A stretch of 31,192 nucleotides of DNA from ZC4RG30 sp031424095 (GTDB taxonomy: Bacteria > Pseudomonadota > Gammaproteobacteria > Steroidobacterales > Steroidobacteraceae): NCBI GenBank assembly GCA_031424095.1, contig JANPGU010000371.1:1-31192 (forward strand), given 5' to 3'. Numbering within the stretch: position 1 is the first letter of the stretch; every line of letters begins with the position of its first letter. The notes beneath the pieces are model-generated. The model was not told the DNA's origin and did not search any database. It was given only the letters and a program-made list of their open reading frames with translations. The position numbers and the translations under genes are program-made. This document shows positions 1 through 8,091 of this stretch, in pieces.

Positions 1-1
1 C

Positions 2-148
2 TGCGTGGTCGACCGCAGCTACGTCGCGGTGTACTGGCGGGCGCTGCGGCAGGGGCCGGAGTCGGTGCCGCAGCTGGCCGGCAGCCTGGCTGCGCGCGCG
101 GCACGCATGGCGCCGGCGCACGCCGCGGTGCAGGGCTCGCGCGTCTAG
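2..148 (+). CDS. C-terminal end of an unrecognised protein (partial)
   Basis: An open frame runs in from the left edge and ends at TAG 146-148, giving about 48 C-terminal residues rich in Ala, Arg and Gln. It includes the segment VDRSYVAVYWRALRQG. I do not recognise the family from this tail. Codon use is GC-rich like its neighbours. Its stop codon overlaps the stop of the convergent methyltransferase gene (145-147 on the other strand), which supports both gene ends being real and leaves no room for a terminator between them. Confidence 0.55.
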   Translation, partial: CVVDRSYVAVYWRALRQGPESVPQLAGSLAARAARMAPAHAAVQGSRV

Positions 149-1287
149 CCTTCGCCCCAGACATCGCGCGCGATGTCGACCACCAGCTCCATCTTCAGGC
201 GCTGGTTTTCCCAGCTGATGTCATTGCCTTCCGCGGAGCTGGCAAAGCCGCACTGCGGTGACAGCGCCAGCTGATCCAGCGGCACGTACTTCGCGGCCTC
301 GTCGATGCGGCGCTTGATGTCGTCCTTGCCCTCGATGGCACCCACCTTGGTCGTGATGAGCCCGAGCACGGCGGTCTTGCCCTTCTTCAGGAAGCGCAGT
401 GGCTTGAAGTCGCCACTGCGCGCATCGTCGTATTCCAGGAAGTAGGCATCGATGTTCATCTCCGACAGCAGCGCTTCGGCCACGGGTTCGTAATCGCCAC
501 TGGCCGCATGCGTGCTCTGGAAATTGCCACGGCACAGGTGCATCGCGAGCAGCATGCCCGGCGGCTTCTGCGCCACCACCTTGTTCACGAAGGTGGCATA
601 GCGATGCGGCAGCTCGTCCGGATCATCGCCGCGCAGGCGGGCGGCTTCGCGCATCTTCGGATCGCACAGATAGGCGAGGTTGGTGTCGTCCATCTGCACA
701 TAGCGGCAACCGGCTGCCGCCAGGGCGCGCAGCTCGTCGCCGTAGGCGCGGGCCACATCGTCATAGAACACGGGATCGAGTTCCGGATACGCCTCGCGAC
801 TGATGCCACTGCGACCGCCACGGAAGTGCAGCATCGTCGGTGACGGAATCGTCACCTTGGCAACGCTGCCGGGCTTGAGCAGACCCTGCACGTAGCGATA
901 GTTGTCGACCTCGATCGGACGATTGTGGCGCACCTTGTCGATCACGCGCATCACCGGCGGCGCCAGTTCCTGCGTGCCATCCGGCTTTTCCACAATCATG
1001 GGCTTGGCGGTCTTCACGCCGCCGAGCTGGTCGAGGAAATCGATGTGGAAGTAGGTGCGGCGGTACTCACCGTCGCTGACTGCTTTCATGCCGACGCTTT
1101 CCTGCAGGCGCACCACCTCGGCAATCGCCTGGTCCTCCACCTTGCGCAACTGCGCTGCGTCGAGCTCGCCACGGGCGTGCTGGGCACGCGCCTGCAGCAG
1201 GTAGCCGGGCCGCAGAAAGCTGCCCACGTGGTCGTAGCGCGCGGGCAGGAGGGGATGGACATCGGCATCGAACGGTAAGGCGGACAT
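145..1287 (-). CDS. MetE-like (cobalamin-independent) methionine synthase family methyltransferase, short form
   Basis: A 380-residue protein of the UROD/MetE-like barrel family, likely transferring a methyl group to a thiol such as homocysteine in the cytoplasm. The zinc ligands of MetE are visible: His250-x-Cys252 (AMHLCRGNF), Glu285 (FLEYDD) and Cys346 (SPQCGF). The N-terminal motif RYDHVGSFLRP is typical of the short YxjG/YxjH-like branch. It is about half the length of classical MetE (about 750 residues) and lacks the N-terminal folate-binding half-barrel, so the methyl donor cannot be assumed to be methyl-tetrahydrofolate. I chose the ATG at 1285-1287; an upstream ATG at 1336-1338 would add 17 residues unlike the family and reach towards the operator region. 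It is divergent from metR, which probably controls it. Confidence 0.85.
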   Translation of the reverse strand: MSALPFDADVHPLLPARYDHVGSFLRPGYLLQARAQHARGELDAAQLRKVEDQAIAEVVRLQESVGMKAVSDGEYRRTYFHIDFLDQLGGVKTAKPMIVEKPDGTQELAPPVMRVIDKVRHNRPIEVDNYRYVQGLLKPGSVAKVTIPSPTMLHFRGGRSGISREAYPELDPVFYDDVARAYGDELRALAAAGCRYVQMDDTNLAYLCDPKMREAARLRGDDPDELPHRYATFVNKVVAQKPPGMLLAMHLCRGNFQSTHAASGDYEPVAEALLSEMNIDAYFLEYDDARSGDFKPLRFLKKGKTAVLGLITTKVGAIEGKDDIKRRIDEAAKYVPLDQLALSPQCGFASSAEGNDISWENQRLKMELVVDIARDVWGEG

Positions 1288-1347
1288 TTGTCTGGGAATC
1301 CTGGGGTAGGTTGTTGCGGTGCATCCTAGACGCCGCAATCAATGAGC

Positions 1348-1364
1348 GAAAATGATATATTTTC
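1348..1364. promoter_or_regulatory. AT-rich perfect inverted repeat in the metR intergenic region
   Basis: GAAAAT-gatat-ATTTTC has perfect 6-bp arms around a 5-bp centre. It lies in the 105-bp gap between the divergent methyltransferase and metR genes and is markedly AT-rich against a GC-rich background. It could be a second LysR-type binding site or part of the promoter. The role is inferred from position and symmetry only. Confidence 0.4.
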
Positions 1365-1373
1365 AGTCTGACA

Positions 1374-1386
1374 TGAAAGAGATTCA
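1374..1386. promoter_or_regulatory. MetR-type operator (TGAA-N5-TTCA)
   Basis: TGAAAGAGATTCA matches the published enterobacterial MetR recognition pattern TGAA-N5-TTCA exactly. It ends 6 bp before the GTG start of metR, and its purine-rich centre (GAAAGAGA) is also the only Shine-Dalgarno-like stretch for metR. Binding here could therefore repress metR while activating the divergent methyltransferase gene. The pattern and position are seen; the function is inferred. Confidence 0.65.
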
Positions 1387-1392
1387 TACATA

Positions 1393-2280
1393 GTGCTGGA
1401 ACGCTCCCACCTGCTCATCGTGCGGGAAGTCGACCGCCAGGGGTCCATGACGGCCGCGGCCGGCGCGCTGTTCCTGACCCAGTCCGCGCTCAGCCACGCC
1501 ATGAAGAAGCTGGAGCAGGCGCTGGGAACGGCTGTGTGGCTGCGCGAGGGTCGTGGGCTGCGGCTGACGCAGGCCGGCCAGTATCTGCTCGAGATGGCCA
1601 ATCACATGCTGCCGCAGCTCGAGCATGCCGAGCGTTCCATGCGGCAGTTCGCGCGCGGCACGCGTGGCGCGCTGGGCATCGGCATGGAGTGTCACCCCTG
1701 CTACCAGTGGCTGTTGAAGGTAGTGTCGGTGTACATGCCGCGCTGGCCCGAAGTGGACGTCGATGTGAAGCAGAAATTCCGCTTCGGCGGCATCGGCGCG
1801 CTGCTGGATTTCGAGATCGACCTGCTGGTGACGCCGGATCCGGAGCCGCGTCCGGGGCTGCAGTTCGAACCGGTGTTCGACTATGAGCAGGTGCTCGTGG
1901 TTGCGAGCAGCCATCCGCTGGCGCAGGCCGCGCATGTCGAGCCGCAGCAGCTGGCAGACGAGGTGCTCATCACCTATCCGGTGGCCACCGACCGGCTCGA
2001 CATCTACACGCTGTTTCTCACCCCGGCGAGCATCACTCCGCGTGGCCACAAGGTGATCGAATCCACCGACCTGATGCTGCAGATGGTGGCCGGCGGTCGC
2101 GGCGTGGCTGCCCTGCCGCGCTGGCTGGTGGAAGAGCATGCGGACAAGGTGGCGATCGCGCCGGTGCGGCTGGGGCAAAAGGGTGTGCCGAAGAAGATCC
2201 ATCTGGGCTTTCGCAGCGCCGACGCCGGCGCTGGTTATCTGCAGGCCTTCATCGAGACGGCGCGCCGCAGCCGCGACTGA
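1393..2280 (+). CDS. metR: LysR-family transcriptional regulator MetR
   Basis: A 295-residue LysR-type regulator. The N-terminal winged HTH (about residues 4-62) contains MTAAAGALFLTQSALSHAMK, and the effector domain begins with GIGMECHPCYQWL, closely matching the MetR hallmark IECHxCxQWL. Later segments (FDYEQVLV, ITYPVATDRLDIY, GRGVAALPRWLVE) also align with E. coli MetR as I recall it, which senses homocysteine and controls metE and metH. The GTG start at 1393 is chosen because the N-terminus MLERSHLL aligns with the MetR start. It is divergent from a MetE-like methyltransferase with a MetR-type box between them, supporting local regulation and autoregulation. Confidence 0.92.
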   Translation: MLERSHLLIVREVDRQGSMTAAAGALFLTQSALSHAMKKLEQALGTAVWLREGRGLRLTQAGQYLLEMANHMLPQLEHAERSMRQFARGTRGALGIGMECHPCYQWLLKVVSVYMPRWPEVDVDVKQKFRFGGIGALLDFEIDLLVTPDPEPRPGLQFEPVFDYEQVLVVASSHPLAQAAHVEPQQLADEVLITYPVATDRLDIYTLFLTPASITPRGHKVIESTDLMLQMVAGGRGVAALPRWLVEEHADKVAIAPVRLGQKGVPKKIHLGFRSADAGAGYLQAFIETARRSRD

Positions 2281-2338
2281 CTCCCGGCAGCTGCCAGTGG
2301 CACAATCGCCACGGCCGGATACAACAACTGGGGGATTC

Positions 2339-2908
2339 ATGCGCCGCATCGTCTGTTCGCTGGTTCTTCATGCCTGCGCCTGCGTGGCTGTCGCGCAATC
2401 CACGGCGATCAATGTCACCACCACTCCCGCCGGCAAGCCGCTGGCCAGACTGCGACCGGCGCCGGATCAGGTGGCGCTGCTGAAGAGCAGTGATCCGAAG
2501 CTCGCGCGCAACAAGCAGCAGGTGTTCGACTTCTGGCGCATCGTCTATGAAGGCGGCCATATGGAGCGGGTGAAGGAATTCATGGCGCCCGAATACATCC
2601 AGCACAATCCCAATGTGGAATCCGGCCGCGATGCCTTCGTGAACACCATCGGCGCAGCGCGCAAGCCGCGACCGGTGGCAGCGACCTCGAAATTCCCCAT
2701 CATCTCGATCACGGCAGAAGGTGACCTGGTCACGGTGATGTGGGCGCGCAAGGTGCGTGACCGCGCCGACGCGACCAGGATCTACGAGATGACCTGGTTC
2801 GACGTGTTCCGCGTGGATGCGAAGTCCGGGCTCATTGCCGAGCACTGGGATTCGTCCGAGCGCTGGGATGCCAGTGGCCGGCCGCCGGGCGCGGAGTTCT
2901 TTCCCTAG
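2339..2908 (+). CDS. Exported SnoaL-like / NTF2-fold protein
   Basis: A 189-residue protein with a signal peptide (about residues 1-19, ending VAVAQS) followed by a SnoaL-like domain. The segments QQVFDFWRIVYEGG, FMAPEYIQHNP and a C-terminal EHWD resemble the family of small polyketide-cyclase-like NTF2-fold proteins (COG4922 type). The start is ATG 2339 with GGGGA at 2331-2335; the longer open frame upstream overlaps metR and is not coding. It sits 58 nt after metR and 23 nt before a carboxylesterase in the same direction, so the two may be cotranscribed. The substrate is unknown; many members are annotated only by fold. Confidence 0.75.
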   Translation: MRRIVCSLVLHACACVAVAQSTAINVTTTPAGKPLARLRPAPDQVALLKSSDPKLARNKQQVFDFWRIVYEGGHMERVKEFMAPEYIQHNPNVESGRDAFVNTIGAARKPRPVAATSKFPIISITAEGDLVTVMWARKVRDRADATRIYEMTWFDVFRVDAKSGLIAEHWDSSERWDASGRPPGAEFFP

Positions 2909-2931
2909 CGTGAGTCAGCAGAGGGGCATGT

Positions 2932-4569
2932 ATGCAAAGTGAAGAGCGGCGCAGGGTGCTGGCTGGCATGGCGGCAGTGGCCGCTTCGGGCACGCGTTTC
3001 GTCAGGGCTGCCGGCGCGGAACCGGTGGTGGAAACCGGATCCGGCAAGGTGCGCGGCCAGCGCGGCGTGGCCGGTGGCTACAGATTTTTCTGCGTGCCCT
3101 ATGGTGCCTCGACCGCCGGCGATGGTCGCTTCATGCCGCCGAAGCGCGCCCTGCCATGGGCTGGCATCCGCGACAATCCGCCGCAGGCCATCATCGCGCC
3201 GCAACTGGATCCTGCCGCGACGCCGGCGCCAGCCGGTTCACGACGCGCGGCCGTGTCCGGCATTGGCAGTGAGGCGGGCAGTGTGGAAAGCGAGGACTGC
3301 CTGAACCTCACGCTCTACGCGCCCGGTGTCGACAGTGCGCGCCGCCCGGTGATGGTGTGGTTGCATGGCGGCGGCTTCGCTTCCGGCTCGGGCTCGAACC
3401 CGATGTATGAAGGATCGTCGCTGGCGACGCACGGCGATGTGGTGGTGGTGAATGTGAACCACCGCCTCAATGTGCTGGGTCATGCGCATCTGCCGGCCGG
3501 CGGGCCTGAGTTCGCGGCCTCCGGCAATGTCGGCATCCTGGATATCGAGCTGGCGCTGCGCTGGGTGAAGGACAACATCGAGCGCTTCGGCGGGGATGCG
3601 AAACGCGTGCTGATCTTTGGCCAGTCCGGAGGCGGCGGCAAGGTTGGCACGCTGCTGTCGATGCCCTCGGCGCGCGGGCTGTTCCAGCGTGCGGCGATGC
3701 AGAGCGGTGCACAGCGCCGCATGCGCAGCAGCGAAGATGCCAGCGGCGCCAGCGAGCGCCTGCTCAACATCCTGAATCTCAAGCCGGGCCAGGTGCGCGA
3801 GCTGCAGCGGCTGCCACTGGCGCAGTTGATGGCGGCCAATTTCGCGCTGGCGCGCAAGCCGGCATTGCCGCGCGCGCCGAACAACTTCGCGCCGGTGTTC
3901 GATGGTCGCGTGGTGAACCGCAATCCCTTCGACCCCGTGGCGGATCCGCTGAATGCCGATGTGCCGCTGATCGTGGGCTGCACCAGCACCGAGAACACCG
4001 TATTCATGATGGGCGATGAAGCCGCCTTCAAGCTCGACCTGCCGGCACTGCGGCAACGCATGCGCACGTTGCTCGGCGAGCGCGCGGGTGATGCCGCGGT
4101 CGATCTTTACGTAACGCTGAAGCCGCTGGCGGCGCCATCGCAGCTTTATTTCGAGATGCTCTCCGATCGCACCCGCCGGCAGTCGATCCTGATCGCCGAG
4201 ATGAAGGCGGCGCAGAACGAAGCCAGGGCATACCTCTACCAGCTGATGTGGAACACGCCGGTGATGGACGGCATGCTGCGTTCACCCCACTCGCTGGACC
4301 TGCCGCTGATCTTCGACATCGCCCAGGGCGATCGATGGAAACCCTATACCGGCGCGGTGCCGGCTGCCGCCCGCGTGGCGCGCGCCATGAGCAATGCCTG
4401 GGTCGAATTCGCGCGCACAGGGGATCCCGGCACCAGTGCGCTGCAATGGCCGGACTACTCGCTGCGCCGGCGCGACGTGATGCTGTTCGACGAGGACAGC
4501 ACGCATGCCACCGATGCCTTCCGCGAAACGCGGCTGTTCTGGGACGATGTGGCGAACGGCTCGGTGTAG
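2932..4569 (+). CDS. Type B carboxylesterase family protein, exported
   Basis: A 545-residue alpha/beta hydrolase of the carboxylesterase/lipase type B family. The oxyanion-hole motif WLHGGGFASGS, the N-terminal SEDCLNLTLY motif and the nucleophile elbow FGQSGGGGK are present. The triad is assigned as Ser232, Glu354 (CTSTENT) and His453 (SPHSLDLPLIFD). The elbow is GQSGG rather than the common GESAG. The N-terminus has ERRRVLAGMAAVAASG, an Arg-rich start with an Ala-rich stretch that could be a Tat signal, so export is likely but the pathway is not certain. ATG 2932 is preceded by AGAGGGG. It probably hydrolyses an ester substrate in the periplasm; the substrate cannot be read from the sequence. 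Confidence 0.88.
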   Translation: MQSEERRRVLAGMAAVAASGTRFVRAAGAEPVVETGSGKVRGQRGVAGGYRFFCVPYGASTAGDGRFMPPKRALPWAGIRDNPPQAIIAPQLDPAATPAPAGSRRAAVSGIGSEAGSVESEDCLNLTLYAPGVDSARRPVMVWLHGGGFASGSGSNPMYEGSSLATHGDVVVVNVNHRLNVLGHAHLPAGGPEFAASGNVGILDIELALRWVKDNIERFGGDAKRVLIFGQSGGGGKVGTLLSMPSARGLFQRAAMQSGAQRRMRSSEDASGASERLLNILNLKPGQVRELQRLPLAQLMAANFALARKPALPRAPNNFAPVFDGRVVNRNPFDPVADPLNADVPLIVGCTSTENTVFMMGDEAAFKLDLPALRQRMRTLLGERAGDAAVDLYVTLKPLAAPSQLYFEMLSDRTRRQSILIAEMKAAQNEARAYLYQLMWNTPVMDGMLRSPHSLDLPLIFDIAQGDRWKPYTGAVPAAARVARAMSNAWVEFARTGDPGTSALQWPDYSLRRRDVMLFDEDSTHATDAFRETRLFWDDVANGSV

Positions 4570-4592
4570 GCCCGGATGCCGGTCCGCTGCCG

Positions 4593-5246
4593 CTAGTTCG
4601 CCTTTGCGTTGTCCAGTACAGACTTCAGTTGCCGCGCCCAGTTCGCCAGCGCGATTTCTGCCTGGGCGCGATTCCACGCATCGCTGGCGTATTCCAGGCG
4701 GCCCGTTTCCGGGCCACGCTGCAGGTCACTGGCGCGGTACAGCGTGGTGCCCGTGATCGAGTCGCGCAATGTCACCAGCAGCCGCATCTCGCCCGCACTG
4801 AGCACATAGGTGCGCACCGTGCCTGAAGAATTGGTCTCCGGCGCGTTCACGACCAGATCTACGATCTGCGCTTCCACATCGAGCACATTTTCGCCGGGCG
4901 CCGTGGCCACGGCATAGCCACCGCGCGCGAGCTCTCTCGCAAATGTGTCGTTGGCAATCTTCGACAGCGTGCTGCGGATCTTCTCCACCTGCTCGCTCTT
5001 GAGGCCGAAGGTGCCGCCGTAATCACGCGGATTCCAGTTCTTCGAAAACGCCACCGACACGGGCCGGATGAGGATCCGGTTGTAGCCGGCAAGGCTCGCG
5101 CCCGGGCGCTTCCAGGCCTTGTCGATGTTATTCACCTTGACGGGCGCCAGTCCGTCATCGGAAAGGCCGGGCGCATCGGCGGCCCATGCCGGCGCCGCCA
5201 GCGCGATGGCCAGTGCTGCGAGCAGGGTGCGTGCACGGTGCTTCAT
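4593..5246 (-). CDS. DUF3313 family periplasmic protein
   Basis: A 217-residue protein with a clear Sec signal peptide (residues 1-22, cleavage after AWA). The mature part starts with DDGLAPVKVNNIDKAWKRPG and has ASLAGYNRILIRPVSVAF, the pattern of the DUF3313 family, whose members are often lipoproteins of unknown function. Here no lipobox cysteine is present, so it is predicted to be soluble in the periplasm. It is the last gene of a minus-strand operon, 2 nt after the M16 peptidase gene. Confidence 0.8.
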   Translation of the reverse strand: MKHRARTLLAALAIALAAPAWAADAPGLSDDGLAPVKVNNIDKAWKRPGASLAGYNRILIRPVSVAFSKNWNPRDYGGTFGLKSEQVEKIRSTLSKIANDTFARELARGGYAVATAPGENVLDVEAQIVDLVVNAPETNSSGTVRTYVLSAGEMRLLVTLRDSITGTTLYRASDLQRGPETGRLEYASDAWNRAQAEIALANWARQLKSVLDNAKAN

Positions 5247-5248
5247 GA

Positions 5249-8089
5249 CTATTTACTCCGCAGCGTTGCGCTGTCGAGATTCAGCTTGTCGATGGCGATC
5301 GTTTCCAGTTGCGGAAACCTGGCCTTGAGCTTTGCGCCGAATACCTTTGCATCACCGACCACGACCAGGGATGCCGTGGCGGGATCGAAATGCGCCTTCG
5401 CCACCGCAGCGGCCTGCTCCGCGGTCACGGCTTCGATATCCGCGGCGTAGGTCTGCAGCTTCGACAGCGGCAATCCGAACTGCGCCAGCGCGGAGAGTTC
5501 GCCGGCAAGACCACCGACGGTTTCCACTTCGCGGCCGAAATCACCGATCAGCACCGCCTTGCGGTTGGTGAGTTCGGCGGCGGGAATGGCCACCGTGCCG
5601 AGCCTGCCGAGCTCCGCGGCCATCAGTTCCACCACCTGCGGTACCGCATCGTTGCGGGTCTGCGCGGCGGCGACGATAGGCGCGCCCTGCTTGCGTGACG
5701 CGACGCTCGAGCTCGCCCCGTAGGAGAGGCCGCGCTTGATGCGGATCTCCTGGTTGAGGCGCGCGGAATAGCCGCCGCCGAGCACATCGTTGGCAACCAG
5801 TGCGGGGAAGTAGTCATCGGTATTGCGGCCCGGGCCGACATGGCCCATCAGCACGGCGGCCTGGCCGATCTTCGGGATATCGATGAGCAGCGCCTGCTTC
5901 ACGTTGGTAGCCGTGGTGGGTGCGACCGCAGTGGGCAGCGGTGCAGCGGGCTTCGCCCACCCGCCAAGTGCTTCCTGCGCCAGTGCAAAACCAGCCTCGG
6001 GTGTTACGTCACCGGTGATCACGAGAATGGCATTGTCCGGACGCCACCAGGTGCCGTGGAAGGCCGCGGTGTCTGCACGCTGCATGGCGGCGATGGAACG
6101 CGGCGAGGGTGTCTTGCCGTAAGCGCCGTCACCGAACAAGCGCCGCACCATGGCGTAACGCCCCACGGTCGAAGGCTGGCCCAGCGAAACCGTCAGGTTG
6201 TCCAGCGTGTCCTGGCGGGCGCGCTCCAGTTCTTCTTCCTGGAAGGCCGGGTTCTGCGCAACATCGGCCAGCACCGCGAATATTTCGCGCGCCTTGTCCG
6301 AGCGCGTGAGCATGGAAACCGTGGATGAGTCGGCACCCGCACCGGCGCCCAGGGTGGCGCCGAGGCTTTCGACCGCATGCGAGATCTGCGTGGCCGAACG
6401 GGTCGTGGTGCCGCGCGTGGCGAGATCCGCCGTCATCGCGGCAAGACCGGCGCGATCGGCGGGATCCAGTGCGCCACCCGCCGCGATGCGCAGGTCGGCC
6501 GCGATCAATGGCAGACCCGGACGGTTGGCAACGATCACCCTGAGCCCGTTGGCCAGTGTCTTCTCCGTGGCAGCAGGCACCCTGGCCGCAATGGCTGCGC
6601 CAGGCGCTGGCGGCTGCTTGCGCACAGCGGCAGGCGCGAGCGCATACACCGGAATTTCCGCCGCCGGAATATCGATCTTCACGGTCTGGATGGTCTTCGA
6701 GTCCGCAATGCTGTCGCCCCGCAGGCCCGGCGCTTCGGCCAGGTAACGGATGGTTACCGCGCGCGTGTCGTCCATGATGGACTTCGCCACGCGCTGCACA
6801 TCGGCAGGTGTGACACTCTGCAGCTGCGTCAGGATGTTGTCGAAGGCAGAAGGATCGCCGAACAGGATCACGGAGCGCGCCAGCTCTTCAGCGCGACCGT
6901 CGGAGGTCTCGCGGCTGCGCAGCGCATCGGTGATCAGTTCATTGCGTGATTCCTCGAGCTCCTGCGCAGTGACCGGCGTGTCCTTGATCTTCCTGATCTC
7001 GGCCTGCAGTGACTTCAGGCCATCGTCTGCCGACTTGCCGCCGGACAGGATGGCGAGCAGCGTGTAAACGCCCGGTTGCTTGCGGATCTCGAACTGCGAG
7101 CCGGCCTGCGCGGCAAGCTGCTGCTCGTAGACCATCGACTGATACAGCCGCGACGACTGGCCGCGCTGCAGGATGGCATCGAGCAGCATCCAGGCGGCGA
7201 TGTCGGGGCTTTTCGCATCCGGTGCGGGCCAGCTGATCGTCACGGCGGGCAGCGGCACGTTCGGCGCATACAAGGTCAGTGACTTGGGCGCTGTACGCGC
7301 GGGCTCCACTGCAGCAACCCGCGGGATTTCGCGCCGGGGAGATTGCAGCGGGCCGAAATACCTGTCGACCCAGGCATCGAGCTGCTTCTGTTCGAAGTTG
7401 CCCGCCACCACGAGCACGGCGTTGTCCGGCCGATAATACGTGGCGTGAAACGCCTTCACGTCCTCCAGTGTCGATGCGTCGAGATCCTCGATCGAGCCGA
7501 TGCCGGGACGGCCATAGGGGTGCACGTCGAAATTGGCCTGCGCGAGATACAGCGCGAACAGCCGGCCATAAGGCTGGCTCAGCACGGACTGGCGCAGTTC
7601 TTCCTGCACGACGGCGCGCTCGGACCTGAAGCCGGCTTCATCCACGACCAGCGATCCCATGCGCTCGGCTTCCGCCCAGAGCACGCGCTGCAGGTGATTG
7701 GCCGGTACTGTCTCGTAGTAGTTGGTGTAATCGTCCGCGGTGGAGGCGTTGTTGAACCCGCCGACATCCTCGGTGAGCCGGTCGATGGTCTCCGCGGGCA
7801 TGTTGCTGGTCGACTTGAACATCAGGTGTTCAAACAGATGCGCGAAGCCCGAGCGGCCGGCCGGATCGTTCTTGGAGCCGACGTCGTACCACACGGCCAC
7901 CGACACGCTGGCCGTGCTGGCATCCGGCAGTGCGTAGACCTTGAGACCGTTGGGAAGGGTGCGAAGCTGCGGTTGCAGCTTCGGAATCGTGAGTGTGCGC
8001 ATTGCAGCGGTGGGGGCCTTCGTTCCCGGTTGGCACGCGACCAGCGCAAGAGCGGTGGCGGCGACCAGGCCGAGACGAAAACCGGCCAT
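5249..8089 (-). CDS. M16 family zinc metallopeptidase, lipoprotein, two-domain
   Basis: A 946-residue pitrilysin/insulinase-family protease. The N-terminus has a lipoprotein signal with lipobox ALVAC (Cys19). The first M16 domain carries the inverted zinc motif HLFEH (His84, Glu87, His88) and the third ligand Glu164 (VVQEELRQ) at the usual distance. The second half (from about residue 500) is a related inactive domain without HxxEH but with the substrate-binding Arg/Tyr motif (KRGLSYG, Arg786 and Tyr790). This is the normal layout of fused two-domain periplasmic M16 proteases that degrade peptides. It starts 2 nt after mdh and ends 2 nt before the DUF3313 gene. Confidence 0.92.
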   Translation of the reverse strand: MAGFRLGLVAATALALVACQPGTKAPTAAMRTLTIPKLQPQLRTLPNGLKVYALPDASTASVSVAVWYDVGSKNDPAGRSGFAHLFEHLMFKSTSNMPAETIDRLTEDVGGFNNASTADDYTNYYETVPANHLQRVLWAEAERMGSLVVDEAGFRSERAVVQEELRQSVLSQPYGRLFALYLAQANFDVHPYGRPGIGSIEDLDASTLEDVKAFHATYYRPDNAVLVVAGNFEQKQLDAWVDRYFGPLQSPRREIPRVAAVEPARTAPKSLTLYAPNVPLPAVTISWPAPDAKSPDIAAWMLLDAILQRGQSSRLYQSMVYEQQLAAQAGSQFEIRKQPGVYTLLAILSGGKSADDGLKSLQAEIRKIKDTPVTAQELEESRNELITDALRSRETSDGRAEELARSVILFGDPSAFDNILTQLQSVTPADVQRVAKSIMDDTRAVTIRYLAEAPGLRGDSIADSKTIQTVKIDIPAAEIPVYALAPAAVRKQPPAPGAAIAARVPAATEKTLANGLRVIVANRPGLPLIAADLRIAAGGALDPADRAGLAAMTADLATRGTTTRSATQISHAVESLGATLGAGAGADSSTVSMLTRSDKAREIFAVLADVAQNPAFQEEELERARQDTLDNLTVSLGQPSTVGRYAMVRRLFGDGAYGKTPSPRSIAAMQRADTAAFHGTWWRPDNAILVITGDVTPEAGFALAQEALGGWAKPAAPLPTAVAPTTATNVKQALLIDIPKIGQAAVLMGHVGPGRNTDDYFPALVANDVLGGGYSARLNQEIRIKRGLSYGASSSVASRKQGAPIVAAAQTRNDAVPQVVELMAAELGRLGTVAIPAAELTNRKAVLIGDFGREVETVGGLAGELSALAQFGLPLSKLQTYAADIEAVTAEQAAAVAKAHFDPATASLVVVGDAKVFGAKLKARFPQLETIAIDKLNLDSATLRSK

Positions 8090-8091
8090 GG

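Noticed and set aside
1384..2349. Long open frame opposite metR
   Set aside because: It mirrors metR in a GC-rich antisense frame, is His/Arg/Gln-rich and shows no family motif; metR itself is unambiguous.
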